A DNA stretch of 64,000 nt. Origin: Cypionkella aquatica (GTDB lineage: Bacteria; Pseudomonadota; Alphaproteobacteria; Rhodobacterales; Rhodobacteraceae). Within the stretch, counting starts at the first letter, position 1; each line of letters begins with the position of its first letter. Of the stretch, positions 49,546 through 59,915 are shown in pieces. The position numbers and the translations under genes were made by a program. The notes under the pieces are model-generated. The model searched no databases. It was given only the letters and a program-made list of their open reading frames with translations, and was not told the DNA's origin. The stretch is from positions 62,001 to 126,000 of the forward strand of contig NZ_BSPP01000007.1 in NCBI RefSeq assembly GCF_030161095.1. The letters are read 5' to 3'.

Positions 49546-52500
49546 ATGCGTGATGCTTTGTCGGTGATTGAACGTGATTCTCTGCGCGATGAAGCGGCGC
49601 TGGTGGGCGATCTTATCGCCGAGGCGGGCATGGATGCGGCGCAACGGGCGCGCATCACCGCTTTGGGCGCTGATTTCGTGCGCCGGATCCGCAGCAGCGC
49701 CAAACCCGGCTTGATGGAGGTGTTTCTTGCCGAGTACGGCCTGTCCACCGACGAAGGCATCGCGCTGATGTGTCTGGCCGAGGCGCTTTTGCGGGTGCCG
49801 GATGCCGAAACCATGGATGCACTGATCGAAGACAAGATTGCCCCCAGCGATTGGGGCCGCCACTTGGGCAAATCGGCGTCCTCGCTGGTCAATGCGTCAA
49901 CCTGGGCCTTGATGCTGACGGGCAAGGTGCTGGACGAACGCGAGCCGGGCGTGGTGGGCCATCTGAAAGCCGCGGTGAAACGGCTTGGCGAACCGGTGAT
50001 CCGCACCGCCGTCACCCGCGCCATGAAGGAAATGGGGCGCAACTTTGTGTTGGGCGAAACCATTGAAAAGGCGATGAAACGCGCGACGGTGCTGGAAGGG
50101 CAGGGCTATACCTACAGCTATGACATGCTTGGCGAAGCCGCGCGCACCGAAGCCGATGCGCGGCGCTATCATCTGTCTTATTCAGCCGCGATCACCGCGA
50201 TTGCCAAAGCCGCAACCACCGGCGACATCCGCACCAATCCCGGCATTTCGGTGAAACTCTCGGCATTGCATCCGCGCTACGAGGTCGCCAAACGCGCCCG
50301 CGTGATGGAAGAACTGGTGCCACGGGTGCGGGCTTTGGCAGGTCTGGCCAAGGCGGCGGGTCTGGGCTTTAACATCGACGCCGAAGAGGCTGATCGTCTG
50401 TCGCTGTCACTAGAGGTGATCGAGGCGGTTCTGGCTGACCCGGCCCTGCGCGGCTGGGATGGCTTTGGCGTCGTGGTGCAAGCTTACGGGCGGCGCGCGG
50501 GGGCGGTGATCGACTGGCTTTATGCGCTAAGCCAGCGCTTGGATCGCCGCATCATGGTGCGCTTGGTCAAGGGTGCCTATTGGGATGCCGAGGTCAAACG
50601 CGCGCAGGTTCTGGGCCTTGCATCCTTCCCGGTGTTCACCCGCAAACAAGCCACCGATGTCAGCTACATCGCCAATGCCCGCAAATTGCTGGGCATGACC
50701 GACCGGATTTATCCGCAATTTGCGACGCACAACGCGCATACAGTGGCGGCCATTCTGGACATGGCGAGCGACAAAAAAGCGTTTGAGTTCCAGCGCTTAC
50801 ATGGCATGGGCGAACGGCTGCACGACATCGTTCTGACCGACAACGCCACCCGCTGCCGCATCTATGCGCCCGTTGGCGCGCACCGCGATCTGCTGGCCTA
50901 CCTCGTGCGCCGTCTGTTGGAGAACGGCGCGAACTCATCTTTCGTCAACCAGATCGTCAATGAAGAGGTCAGCCCCGAAACCGTCGCCGCCTGCCCAATC
51001 ACCGCGATGGAGGCGATGTCCCCGGTGCCAAGCCCGGCGATTGCGACCGGGCCCGCGCTGTTTGGCGCGCGCAAGAACGCGCAGGGCTGGGATCTGACCG
51101 ATGCGGGCGATCTGGCGGCGATTGCAACCGCACGCGCGCCGCATCTGGACCGTGTTTTTGAGGCAGCCCCGATGCTGGCGGGCGCGGTTGCAGGCGGGGC
51201 GCGCCACGCGGTGATCAACCCGGCCACCGGGGCATTGGTGGGCCATTGCACCCCTGCGGCCGAGGCGGATGTCGCCACGGCGCTGGGCGCGGCACAGCCT
51301 TGGGCCGCATCTGCGGAAACCCGTGCCTCAGCCCTACGCCGCGCCGCTGATCTTTATGAGGAAAACTTCGGTGCCTTCTTTGCGCTGCTGGCGCGCGAGG
51401 CTGGTAAATCGCTGGCCGATGCGGTGGCAGAGCTGCGCGAAGCCGTTGATTTTCTGCGGTATTATGCTGATGGCGCTGCGGGCCTGACCCAACCTGCGCG
51501 CGGGATCTTTGCCTGCATCAGCCCGTGGAATTTCCCGCTTGCGATCTTCTCGGGCCAGATTGGCGCTGCTTTGGCGGCTGGCAATGCGGTGCTGGCAAAG
51601 CCCGCGCCACAGACTCCGCTGATCGCGGCATTGGCGGTGGATCTTCTGTGGCAAGCGGGCGTCCCGGCCAGCGCCTTGCAACTGCTGCCGGGCGATGGCG
51701 CGGTTGGCGGCTGGATCACCCGCGATCCCCGGATCAAGGGCGTGGCCTTTACCGGCTCGACCGAAACCGCGCAGAAAATCCGTCGGGTGATGGCAGAATT
51801 TGCGGACCCGACCGCGCCTTTGATCGCCGAAACCGGCGGTCTGAACGCCATGCTGGTCGACAGCACGGCTCTGCCCGAACAGGCGGTGCGCGATATTTTG
51901 GCCTCCAGCTTTCAATCGGCGGGGCAACGCTGCTCGGCGCTGCGCTGCCTTTATGTCCAAGAGGATGTCGCCCATTCGGTGCAGGACATGCTGTTCGGCG
52001 CGATGGATGAGCTGACATTGGGCGACCCCATTGACCTTGCCACCGATGTAGGCCCGGTGATTGATGTGCAGGCACAGGGCGGTATCCTTGATTATGTCGC
52101 TGCCGCCCGCGCGGAAGGTCGGGTGCTGCGCGAAATGACGGCACCTGCGCAGGGCACGTTCATCGCGCCCACGGTGATCAAAGTGGCTGGAATCGCCGCG
52201 ATGCCGCGTGAGATTTTCGGGCCAGTGCTGCATATTGCGACCTTCAAGGCAGGCGAGGTTGATCGCGTGGTGCAGGCGGTCAATGCCACCGGCTACGGGC
52301 TGACCTTTGGCCTGCACACAAGGATTGACGACCGCGTGCAGGCCGTGACAGAGGCGCTGCATGTCGGCAACCTTTACGTCAACCGCAACCAGATTGGCGC
52401 GGTGGTGGGCAGCCAACCCTTTGGCGGCGAAGGGCTTTCCGGCACCGGGCCAAAGGCGGGCGGGCCAGAATATCTGCTGCGCTTCACCGCGACCCCGGTT

Positions 52501-52974
52501 GAGACTTCGGCCGACACCAGCCCCGATCTGCCCGAAGCCTCTGTGGCCAAAGCGTTGCAAAGCCTGCCTGCACCGGCTGAGTCGCCGCATGCACGGGTGC
52601 TTCCGGGACCAACGGGCGAATCCAACCGGCTGACCGCCACCCCACGCGCCCCACTTTTGTGCCTTGGTCCGGGCGCGAAAGCGGCGGCGGCACAGGCACA
52701 GGCGATCCGCGCCTTGGGCGGTCAAGCCGTGCTTGCGGATGGCCTGACCCCGCTGGCCCTGACCCGGCTGACAGGCTTTTCCGGTGCGCTGTGGTGGGGC
52801 GATGCCACGGGTGGGCGGGCGCGGGCGCAGGCTTTGGCCGCGCGCAAAGGTCCAATCCTGCCGCTGATCGGCGATATGCCAGACATGGCGCATGCGATGC
52901 TAGAACGGCATGTCTGCATCGACACCACAGCCTCGGGCGGCAATGCGCAACTGCTGGCAGAAGTCTCGGGCTGA
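49546..52974 (+). CDS. putA: Bifunctional proline dehydrogenase / glutamate-semialdehyde dehydrogenase
   Basis: 1142 residues from ATG 49546 (behind GGGGGT); the frame opens earlier inside putR. PutA oxidises proline to glutamate in two steps with channelling. Seen in order: PRODH barrel (YSYDMLGEAARTEADARRYH, RLVKGAYWDAEVKRAQ, YPQFATHNAHT), then aldehyde dehydrogenase (CISPWNFPLAIFSGQ, catalytic Glu in AETGGLNAMLVD, catalytic Cys in SAGQRCSALR, RNQIGAVVGSQPFGGEGLSG) and a C-terminal extension with the vestigial domain typical of long PutAs. There is no N-terminal RHH domain, which fits regulation by PutR. Confidence 0.95.
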   Translation: MRDALSVIERDSLRDEAALVGDLIAEAGMDAAQRARITALGADFVRRIRSSAKPGLMEVFLAEYGLSTDEGIALMCLAEALLRVPDAETMDALIEDKIAPSDWGRHLGKSASSLVNASTWALMLTGKVLDEREPGVVGHLKAAVKRLGEPVIRTAVTRAMKEMGRNFVLGETIEKAMKRATVLEGQGYTYSYDMLGEAARTEADARRYHLSYSAAITAIAKAATTGDIRTNPGISVKLSALHPRYEVAKRARVMEELVPRVRALAGLAKAAGLGFNIDAEEADRLSLSLEVIEAVLADPALRGWDGFGVVVQAYGRRAGAVIDWLYALSQRLDRRIMVRLVKGAYWDAEVKRAQVLGLASFPVFTRKQATDVSYIANARKLLGMTDRIYPQFATHNAHTVAAILDMASDKKAFEFQRLHGMGERLHDIVLTDNATRCRIYAPVGAHRDLLAYLVRRLLENGANSSFVNQIVNEEVSPETVAACPITAMEAMSPVPSPAIATGPALFGARKNAQGWDLTDAGDLAAIATARAPHLDRVFEAAPMLAGAVAGGARHAVINPATGALVGHCTPAAEADVATALGAAQPWAASAETRASALRRAADLYEENFGAFFALLAREAGKSLADAVAELREAVDFLRYYADGAAGLTQPARGIFACISPWNFPLAIFSGQIGAALAAGNAVLAKPAPQTPLIAALAVDLLWQAGVPASALQLLPGDGAVGGWITRDPRIKGVAFTGSTETAQKIRRVMAEFADPTAPLIAETGGLNAMLVDSTALPEQAVRDILASSFQSAGQRCSALRCLYVQEDVAHSVQDMLFGAMDELTLGDPIDLATDVGPVIDVQAQGGILDYVAAARAEGRVLREMTAPAQGTFIAPTVIKVAGIAAMPREIFGPVLHIATFKAGEVDRVVQAVNATGYGLTFGLHTRIDDRVQAVTEALHVGNLYVNRNQIGAVVGSQPFGGEGLSGTGPKAGGPEYLLRFTATPVETSADTSPDLPEASVAKALQSLPAPAESPHARVLPGPTGESNRLTATPRAPLLCLGPGAKAAAAQAQAIRALGGQAVLADGLTPLALTRLTGFSGALWWGDATGGRARAQALAARKGPILPLIGDMPDMAHAMLERHVCIDTTASGGNAQLLAEVSG

Positions 52975-53111
52975 TTTCGGGTCTCATGTGATCTTCGGCA
53001 CAGCGCATCCTCTGGCCCAAATATCCACGGGGGGCGTGCCAAAGCCGCGGTGGGGGCAGACAGCCCCCCGTGACCGCTTGACGCCGCCCGCCAGATCGGA
53101 AACCCTAGCGC

Positions 53112-53849
53112 ATGTTTCCAATCCGCGATCATAACCCTTCGGGCCGGGTGCCCTATGTCACCTACGCGCTGCTTGTGGTGAACATCGCCGTGTTTCTGCT
53201 GGGCTGGTTTGGTCTGAAAACCGATTATGCGCTGGCAGAATTCTATTACACTTGGGGCGTGGTGCCTGCGTGGCTGATGCAAGGGCAGGGCTACGAAGGT
53301 CTGCTGACGCATATGTTCCTGCATGGCGGCTGGATGCATCTGGCGGGCAACATGCTGTTTTTGTGGATTTTTGGCGATAATCTTGAAGATGAGCTGGGGC
53401 ATGTCCGCTATCTGTTGTTCTATCTGGCTTGCGGCCTCGCGGCGGCGGGCTTGCAAATCGCGGGCGATCCGGGGTTCGACGGCCCGCTGATCGGGGCCTC
53501 GGGCGCGATTGCGGGGGTGCTGGGCGGCTATCTGGTGCTGTTTCCACGCGCCAAGGTCGATGTCTTGTTCATCTTCATCATCTTTTTCCGGGTGTTCTCG
53601 ATCTCGGCCTGGATCGTGCTGGGGGTCTGGTTTGCGATCCAAAGCTTTAACGGCTATGCGGCGACCGAGGACGGTGTGGCGTATCTTGCCCATATCGGCG
53701 GCTTTATCGCAGGTGCCGTGCTGGTGCTGCCGGTCTGGCTGCGGCGCGGTGGGCGGGCCTATTGGGCAAAGAACCACGGCAAACCGCCGCATCCAGCGGC
53801 AGAATATCCCATCAGCCCCAGCCGCATCCCGCGCGTGCCAAGGCGCTGA
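53112..53849 (+). CDS. Rhomboid family intramembrane serine protease
   Basis: 245 residues with six membrane segments: the L1 motif HMFLHGGWMHLAGNMLFLWI, catalytic Ser in GASGAIAGVLGGYL and catalytic His in YLAHIGGFIAGA. Starts with ATG 53112. Between putA and it lies a GGGGGC/GCCCCC hairpin without a T-run (about 53052-53068). Confidence 0.92.
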   Translation: MFPIRDHNPSGRVPYVTYALLVVNIAVFLLGWFGLKTDYALAEFYYTWGVVPAWLMQGQGYEGLLTHMFLHGGWMHLAGNMLFLWIFGDNLEDELGHVRYLLFYLACGLAAAGLQIAGDPGFDGPLIGASGAIAGVLGGYLVLFPRAKVDVLFIFIIFFRVFSISAWIVLGVWFAIQSFNGYAATEDGVAYLAHIGGFIAGAVLVLPVWLRRGGRAYWAKNHGKPPHPAAEYPISPSRIPRVPRR

Positions 53850-53955
53850 ACGGCACCGCAGCACGCCGGGGTCAAATCGGCTCAACGACCCATTCAGCCG
53901 CTTGAACCACTATATCTTGTGGAAATTCATCACAAATCGAGTCAAAATCACAAGT

Positions 53956-53978
53956 CTGTCCCCGCTGGGACAGATTTT
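53956..53978 (+). terminator. Terminator between rhomboid and the phosphatase
   Basis: CTGTCCC-CGCT-GGGACAG followed by ATTTT, about 110 bp after the rhomboid stop; also usable for the convergent gene. Confidence 0.65.
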
Positions 53979-54052
53979 GCGGTCAAAATCTACTGCTTCA
54001 GATCACATCGCAGGCCGAAAGGCTCTGAAGATTTGTGTCCAGAATGGATGAC

Positions 54053-54841
54053 TTATTCGTCGCGGATGATCTTGGTCAGCGGCGCGAACAGGTTTTCATT
54101 GGCGCAGATCAGCGCGCCCTTTTCCAGAATGTCATAGCCTTCGCGCACCGGGCCAATCAGACCGCCAGCTTCTTTCACCAGCAGAATCCCGGCAGCGATG
54201 TCCCACTGCTGCAACTCACGCTCCCAATAGCCGTCAAAGCGGCCAGCGGCGACATAAGCCAGATCCAGGGACGCCACCCCCCAGCGCCGCATCCCGGCGC
54301 AGGCGGGCATCAGGCGGGCAAGGTCGGCCAACGTGGCGGGCAGGGTTTTCTTGGCGCTGAACGGAACCCCGGTGGCGAACACCGCCTCGTGCATCGCGCG
54401 GCGACCAGACACCCGCAGGCGGCGGTCGTTCATCCAAGCGCCCGAGCCTTTTTCGGCCCAGAACATCTCGTCTTTGGCGGCATCGAACACCACCGCCGCG
54501 ATGATCTCGCCCTTATGCTCCAACGCAATCGAAACTGCCCAATGCGGCATGCCGTGCAAGAAGTTGGTGGTGCCATCCAGCGGGTCAACGATCCAGCGGC
54601 GGGTCGGGTCTTGGCCTTCGGTTTCGCCGGTTTCTTCGCCCAGCCAGCCATAGGTTGGCCGCGCGCCCATGAGATCCTCTTTGATGATCCGCTCGGCCTC
54701 GCGGTCGGCGCGGGTGACGAAATCACCGGGGCCTTTGGTCGAGACTTGCAACTGTTCGACCTCGCGGAAGTCTTTCACCAGCGCTTTGCCAGCGCGGCGG
54801 GCAGCCTTGATCATCACGTTGAGGTTGGCACTGCCTTGCAT
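54053..54841 (-). CDS. Inositol monophosphatase family protein (SuhB-like)
   Basis: 262 residues from ATG 54841, GGAG eight bases upstream. Metal-binding motifs: GEETGE, DPLDGTTNF and, near the C-terminus, WDIAAG. SuhB-type phosphatases act on inositol phosphates; SuhB also takes part in rRNA antitermination. Family certain, the physiological substrate not. Confidence 0.9.
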   Translation of the reverse strand: MQGSANLNVMIKAARRAGKALVKDFREVEQLQVSTKGPGDFVTRADREAERIIKEDLMGARPTYGWLGEETGETEGQDPTRRWIVDPLDGTTNFLHGMPHWAVSIALEHKGEIIAAVVFDAAKDEMFWAEKGSGAWMNDRRLRVSGRRAMHEAVFATGVPFSAKKTLPATLADLARLMPACAGMRRWGVASLDLAYVAAGRFDGYWERELQQWDIAAGILLVKEAGGLIGPVREGYDILEKGALICANENLFAPLTKIIRDE

Positions 54842-54941
54842 GGACGGACTCCGGTGGGATGTAAGGTGGCGGGCATACACGGCTGCCGCCAAGAGCGCAA
54901 GGCGGCGGCGTGCAGTCAAGCTGGCTGTTTCGGCGGGCTGG

Positions 54942-56456
54942 TCAGCTGTGGCGACTCAGTTCTGCGGCAAAGAACGGCTCTGGGCTGTCAACTTCGATCA
55001 GGCGGCGCTTTTCAACTTGCCAGAACCGGCTGCCCACGGCGCGGATGAAATCGCGGTCGTGGCTGACCAACAGACAAGTCGCGCCTTGGGTCAGCAGCTC
55101 GGATTGCAACGCCTCTTGGCCTTCGATGTCCAGATGGTTGGTTGGTTCATCCAGCAGGTAAAAATTCGGGTTCGACAGCCGCAGCAACAGCATCGCAAGC
55201 CGGGCCTTTTGGCCACCCGACAACTTGCCCAAGGGCCAGGATTGCCAATCGGGTTTGATGCCAGCGCCTGCCAACAGGGTCTTGGTGGTCTGGTCATTGG
55301 CATGCTGGCTGATCAGGGCCTGCGGGGTCATAGACTCGGGCAATTGCGCAAGGTTCTGGTCAGAGTATCCCAGCACAAGGGTTGCGGCGGCCTTGATCGT
55401 CGGATGCGCGTCTTGGATCGCGGCCAGAACGGCGCCGATCATTTGCGATTTGCCAGTGCCATTCGCGCCCAAAATCACCACGCGGTCGCCGCGCTCGATC
55501 CATTTCTGCCCGGTGTGAAACAGGGGCCGCGCGTCTGGTGTGGTGATGGGCGCATCGTTCAGGGTGATCAGCGCCTTGGCATGGGTGCCGGAATTGGCCA
55601 GTTTGATCGCCCCGGATGAGGTTTCACGATGCGCGGGGCGGGCGGCGGCCTCTAGCTTTTCGGCGCGGTCTTTCAGCTGCTTGGTCTTGGTGATCAGCAG
55701 ATCAGAGCCCGAGTTGATGCCGATATTCTTCAGCTTGGCGGCTTGGCGGCGCAGCTGATCGGCCTTGTTCAGATCATTCTCAAAGCGGCGGCTGTCGGCA
55801 GCGTCGGTTTCCTCCAATGCCACCCGCGCGCGGGAATAGGGCAGGGCGAACAGACGGCTGGCGGTTGCCCGCAGAAACAGGCTTCGATTGGTCGCGGCAT
55901 CCAGAAAAGCGCGGTCGTGGCTGGTGGTGATCACGGCCGTATCGCGGGGCAGCGCGTCCAGCCAGCGTTGCAGGGTGCCGATGCGCGACAGATCAAGGTG
56001 GTTTGTCGGCTCGTCCAGCAGATAGAGGTCGGGTTCAGTGATTGCGGCGCGCGCCAGCAAAGCGGTGCGCTGCCAGCCCCCCGACAATGCACCAAGCGGC
56101 GTGTCGCGCAGGGCTTCGGGCACTGCCAGATCATCCAGCACAATCTCGGCCCGCCAAGATTCGTATTCGGCCTGATCAGGGTCAAGTGCGGCCAGCGTCG
56201 CCGCGCGGAACGTAAGCGGCAGGATGGCAGCAGGCACATCCTGATCAACCAGCGCCCATTTCAGCCCACGCGCGCGCGTCACATCGCCCGAGGTCGGCTC
56301 CAGCATGCCCGCCAAACACCGCAGCAGCGAGGATTTGCCGCGCCCGTTGGCGGCGATCAGGCCAAGGCGGTCGCCTTGCTCGATGCTGAAGGTCAGATCG
56401 GTGAACAGAGATTGGCCAAGCGTCAGAGCCAAGGATTTGGTGGCAAGCAGGGTCAT
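54942..56456 (-). CDS. ABC-F family ATPase
   Basis: 504 residues from ATG 56456. Two ABC domains without membrane segments: Walker A GLIAANGRGKSS, signature LSGGWQRTALLARA, Walker B LYLLDEPTNHLD; then a charged linker (NKADQLRRQAAKLKNIGI) and the second domain with ILGANGTGKSQ, LSGGQKARLAM and FYLLDEPTNHLD. ABC-F proteins act on ribosomes, in translation regulation or antibiotic resistance. Close to the short Uup/YheS-type class; the exact role is open. Confidence 0.88.
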   Translation of the reverse strand: MTLLATKSLALTLGQSLFTDLTFSIEQGDRLGLIAANGRGKSSLLRCLAGMLEPTSGDVTRARGLKWALVDQDVPAAILPLTFRAATLAALDPDQAEYESWRAEIVLDDLAVPEALRDTPLGALSGGWQRTALLARAAITEPDLYLLDEPTNHLDLSRIGTLQRWLDALPRDTAVITTSHDRAFLDAATNRSLFLRATASRLFALPYSRARVALEETDAADSRRFENDLNKADQLRRQAAKLKNIGINSGSDLLITKTKQLKDRAEKLEAAARPAHRETSSGAIKLANSGTHAKALITLNDAPITTPDARPLFHTGQKWIERGDRVVILGANGTGKSQMIGAVLAAIQDAHPTIKAAATLVLGYSDQNLAQLPESMTPQALISQHANDQTTKTLLAGAGIKPDWQSWPLGKLSGGQKARLAMLLLRLSNPNFYLLDEPTNHLDIEGQEALQSELLTQGATCLLVSHDRDFIRAVGSRFWQVEKRRLIEVDSPEPFFAAELSRHS

Positions 56457-56663
56457 GTTTTTATCCGCATCAGAAATAGCGCAAAAGCGCCGTTGGGGGC
56501 GGACCAAAAACCTCTCAGGTGAAACCTGCAATCTGGCTTGGGTCAGCCCTGCGACAAGAGCAGGGCCGATGCAGGGCCATAGGTGCGTGGGTGACAGATT
56601 TGGATCATGCACCCCTCCTGATTTGCGTGTGCTTGGGCAGGTTAACCTCTGCCCAAGCGGAAA

Positions 56664-58202
56664 TCAATCATGTGCAACCGGGGCCTCACCGGGGGCCATC
56701 ACCCGCGGCTGCGCCTTTTTCAAAAGCAGCGTCAACGGCAGCGCACACAGCGTGATCACCATCATCAGATAGAAATCGTCGATATAGCTGATCATCAGGG
56801 CTTGGGTGGAAACCAGCCCCTCCATCTGTTGCAATGTGGTGGCACTCATCGTTCCGGGCGGCACCACCATGTTGAAATTGGGGTTGAACGGTGAAATCGC
56901 GGTGCCGATGTCGGCATGGTTGATCTGCACATTGCGCGTCAGCATCAGCGTTACCATCGAGATCCCAATGGACGAGCCAATGTTGCGCACCAGTGAAAAC
57001 AGGCTGGTGGCATCGGCGCGGAACTCGGGTGCGATGGTGGCAAAGGCGATGGTCGACAGCGGCACGAACACCAGCCCAAGGCCAAGACCTTGCAAAACGC
57101 CGGTCCAGATCACCAGACTCGAATCCATCTGCGGCGTGAACTGCGTCATGAAATGCAGCGAACCAGCAGTCAGGATCAGCCCGACAGAAACCAGCAAGCG
57201 CGCATCGACCTTTTGCACCAAGCGCCCGACCATGATCATCGAAATCATCGTGCCAACCCCACGCGGTGCCATGACAACGCCGGTCGTGATGGTGGGATAG
57301 CCGAAGATTTTCGACAGCATCGGTGGCAGCAGTGCAAGGCTGGCCAGCAGGATGATGCCGATGATAAAGATGAACACGAGGCCCGTCGAAAAGTTGCGAT
57401 CCAGAAACATCCGTGGGTTCAGGAACGGCTTGTCAGCCCCCAAGATGTGCAGCACGAACACCCACATCCCGGTCAGCGTCAGGAAAAGATAAAGCCAGAT
57501 TTCCCCAGATGAGAACCAATCAACCTCTCCACCGCGATCCAGCATCAGTTGCAAGGCCCCAATGCCCAACGACAGCATGGCAAAGCCGAAAAAGTCAAAG
57601 CGGCGCGGGCGGGTGATGGATTTTGGCAGATAGGCGGCACAGCCCCAAAAGGCGATGATGCCGACGGGCAGGTTGACGAAGAACACCCAGCGCCAGCTAA
57701 AGCTCTCGGTCAGCCAGCCGCCCAAAGTCGGGCCGATGATCGGGCCGACCATGATGCCAGCGCCCCACAAAGCCATGGCTTGGCCCGCCTTTTCGCGCGG
57801 GTTGATGTCCAACAGGAACGTCTGCGACAACGGCACGATGGCCGCGCCAAAGATGCCCTGCAACAGACGGAAAAACACCATGGAAGGCAGGCTCCACGCC
57901 AGACCGCAGGCGATAGAGGTGATCACGAAGCCCGCAATCGAGATCAGAAAGAACTCGCGCTTGCCGATGCGGTCGGACACCCAACCCGTCGCCGGGGTCA
58001 TGATGGCGGATGCAACGATATAGCTGGTCAGCACCCATGTGATGGTGTCTTGGCTGGCACCAAGGTCGCCGGTCATGGTGGGCAATGCCACATTGGCGAT
58101 GGTGGTATCCAGCACCTGCATGATCGTCGCCAGCATGATCGAAAGCGTGATCAGGCCCTTATGTGGCACTTCCGTAGAGGGCCCAGAGGCTGCGCTGCTC
58201 AT
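56664..58202 (-). CDS. emrB: DHA2-family MFS efflux transporter (EmrB-like)
   Basis: 512 residues with about 14 membrane segments. LDTTIANVALPTMTGDLGAS at the start and GWVSDRIGKREFFL are characteristic of DHA2 drug/H+ antiporters, with GPIIGPTLGGWLTE as motif C. With the EmrA-like adaptor (6 bp upstream) and an outer-membrane channel it would export hydrophobic compounds. Confidence 0.92.
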   Translation of the reverse strand: MSSAASGPSTEVPHKGLITLSIMLATIMQVLDTTIANVALPTMTGDLGASQDTITWVLTSYIVASAIMTPATGWVSDRIGKREFFLISIAGFVITSIACGLAWSLPSMVFFRLLQGIFGAAIVPLSQTFLLDINPREKAGQAMALWGAGIMVGPIIGPTLGGWLTESFSWRWVFFVNLPVGIIAFWGCAAYLPKSITRPRRFDFFGFAMLSLGIGALQLMLDRGGEVDWFSSGEIWLYLFLTLTGMWVFVLHILGADKPFLNPRMFLDRNFSTGLVFIFIIGIILLASLALLPPMLSKIFGYPTITTGVVMAPRGVGTMISMIMVGRLVQKVDARLLVSVGLILTAGSLHFMTQFTPQMDSSLVIWTGVLQGLGLGLVFVPLSTIAFATIAPEFRADATSLFSLVRNIGSSIGISMVTLMLTRNVQINHADIGTAISPFNPNFNMVVPPGTMSATTLQQMEGLVSTQALMISYIDDFYLMMVITLCALPLTLLLKKAQPRVMAPGEAPVAHD

Positions 58203-58208
58203 GGCGGA

Positions 58209-59366
58209 TTACTTCAGAAAGCCGGGCAGCAGGTCGGACAGGCTGCGGTGACGCCCGGTATCCACCGACACAGAGGCGCTGACACCCGAGGCAAGACCCG
58301 CCGCGTCATCTGGGTTGACCAGTTTCAGCGTCACCGGCACCCGTTGGGTGACTTTGACCCAGTTGCCAGTGGCGTTCTGCGCGGGCAGCAGCGAGAATTC
58401 TGATCCAGTGCCCGCACCGATGGCCGCCACAACCGCCTCGATCGTGCGGCCGGGATGGGCGTCAAACGTCAGCTCGGCGGGTGCGCCTACGGTGATGCCC
58501 GCAAGTTGGGTTTCCTTGAAATTGGCATCCACCCAAATGTCGTCGGTCTGCACCAAGGCAAACAGGCTTTGGCCCGCCGCAACCATCTGCCCCGGTTTGA
58601 ACGAGGATGCTTGATAGATCACGCCATCTGCCGGGGCTTTGACGACGGCATTGGCCAGATTATAGGCGGCTTGCTCGCGCGCAATGACCGCCGCACGGAC
58701 GGTGGGGTGATTGTCGGTCGGGATGTTCGGGTCGCCGCCAATCGCGGCGAGGGCCGAGGCTACAGCCTGTTTCGCCAGATCACGCTTATCAAGTGCCGTG
58801 CGTTCATCGTGGCGGGCGTCGATCAGGTTGGAGTCGGTGGCAACACCTTTGGCGCCAAGGCTTTCTTGCCGCTGACGCTCCAGCGTTTGATAGGCTGCTT
58901 CATCCTCGGCCAGCACCAGATTGGCTTGCGCTGTGCCATAGGCCAGCTTCAACTGCTCGACCGAGATGCGGGCGGCGCTGACGGCGGCTGCGGCTTGGGC
59001 TTGCGCCAGACGGAACGGCACCGGGTCAACTTGAAACAGCACATCGCCAGTGCTGACTGTCTGATTGTCTTTCACCAGCACTTTATCAATCCGCCCCGGC
59101 ACCGACGAGGCGACCGAAATCCGGGCCTGATGCAGATAAGCGTTTTCGGTTTCCTCATAGCGCCCGCCCATCAGCCAATAGCCACCGGCTGCCAGCAGCA
59201 CGACCACCGGCCCCGCGATCATCAAAGCACGGCGCTTTTTGCGCGGTGGCGGCGCGGGCGCTGCCAAAGGCTCTGCTGCCGGGGTGATCGGCGTGACATT
59301 CGCCGCGGCTGCATTGTTTGTGGCTGGGGTATTTGCAGCTGGGGTGTTGGTCGAAGTTGCGGTCAT
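58209..59366 (-). CDS. emrA: EmrA-like membrane-fusion protein
   Basis: 385 residues. A low-complexity Thr/Ala/Asn/Pro-rich N-terminus (TNTPAANTPATNNAAA) precedes one membrane helix (MIAGPVVVLLAAGGYWLM), a HlyD barrel-sandwich (ISVASSVPGRIDKVLVKDNQ) and the hairpin region, then VWVDANFKETQLAGI-type beta-barrel. Coupled to the MarR gene before and emrB after. Confidence 0.92.
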   Translation of the reverse strand: MTATSTNTPAANTPATNNAAAANVTPITPAAEPLAAPAPPPRKKRRALMIAGPVVVLLAAGGYWLMGGRYEETENAYLHQARISVASSVPGRIDKVLVKDNQTVSTGDVLFQVDPVPFRLAQAQAAAAVSAARISVEQLKLAYGTAQANLVLAEDEAAYQTLERQRQESLGAKGVATDSNLIDARHDERTALDKRDLAKQAVASALAAIGGDPNIPTDNHPTVRAAVIAREQAAYNLANAVVKAPADGVIYQASSFKPGQMVAAGQSLFALVQTDDIWVDANFKETQLAGITVGAPAELTFDAHPGRTIEAVVAAIGAGTGSEFSLLPAQNATGNWVKVTQRVPVTLKLVNPDDAAGLASGVSASVSVDTGRHRSLSDLLPGFLK

Positions 59367-59367
59367 A

Positions 59368-59829
59368 TCAGATGTCCTTCACGTCTGCCGCTGCATCGCA
59401 AACGGCCTGAGACAGAGTTGATGTCACCGAGGCAAGCCCGGTGATCAAAGCATGGCGCGCGTCAGGGGTCAGGTTTGACAGCGCTTCGGCAAATACGGAA
59501 TCCGCCATTGCCTTTAAGTCGTTGCGAATCAGCATGGTCGAGGGCGTTGCCACGATCACCCGCACCCGTCGATCTTCGGGATCAGGCTGGCGCGCGACCC
59601 AACCGGCTTGCTCCATCCTATCGACCAGCCGCGAGACCGAGATCGGCTCGATTTCCAGCTTGTCAGCGATGCGCGCCTGACTGGCGCTGCCTTCGCGCAA
59701 TACGACTGCCAAAAGCCGCCACTGCGCCGAAGACAGCCCATATTCCGACGCCCGCTGCGCGAAACGCTTGCGCACCAGACGCGACGCGTCGTGCAGCAGA
59801 GGGCCAAGCTGATCATGTGCAAAATTCAT
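59368..59829 (-). CDS. MarR family regulator of the emr operon
   Basis: 153 residues: winged HTH with LSSAQWRLLAVVLREGSASQ, ADKLEIEPISVSRLVDRMEQ and the wing RQPDPEDRRVRVI. First gene of the operon, 1 bp before emrA, so it probably represses its own promoter until a drug-like ligand binds, as EmrR does. Confidence 0.92.
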   Translation of the reverse strand: MNFAHDQLGPLLHDASRLVRKRFAQRASEYGLSSAQWRLLAVVLREGSASQARIADKLEIEPISVSRLVDRMEQAGWVARQPDPEDRRVRVIVATPSTMLIRNDLKAMADSVFAEALSNLTPDARHALITGLASVTSTLSQAVCDAAADVKDI

Positions 59830-59842
59830 AAGGCTAGATATA

Positions 59843-59856
59843 ATAAGCCTGCTTAT
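59843..59856. promoter_or_regulatory. MarR operator candidate
   Basis: Perfect palindrome ATAAGCCTGCTTAT, 14 bp upstream of the marR start and overlapping a TATAAT-like element on the - strand. AGGCT/AGCCT (59831-59850) forms an overlapping second dyad. Confidence 0.6.
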
Positions 59857-59915
59857 ATTTCCAATGCAATTCTTGCATGGCTCATTTGCAAGCCGCGCCG
59901 CAGCGGCGCAAAACC

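Noticed and set aside
59895-59915. Palindrome GCGCCG-CAG-CGGCGC after metR
   Set aside because: No T-run in the direction of metR; could be a chance palindrome in GC-rich DNA.
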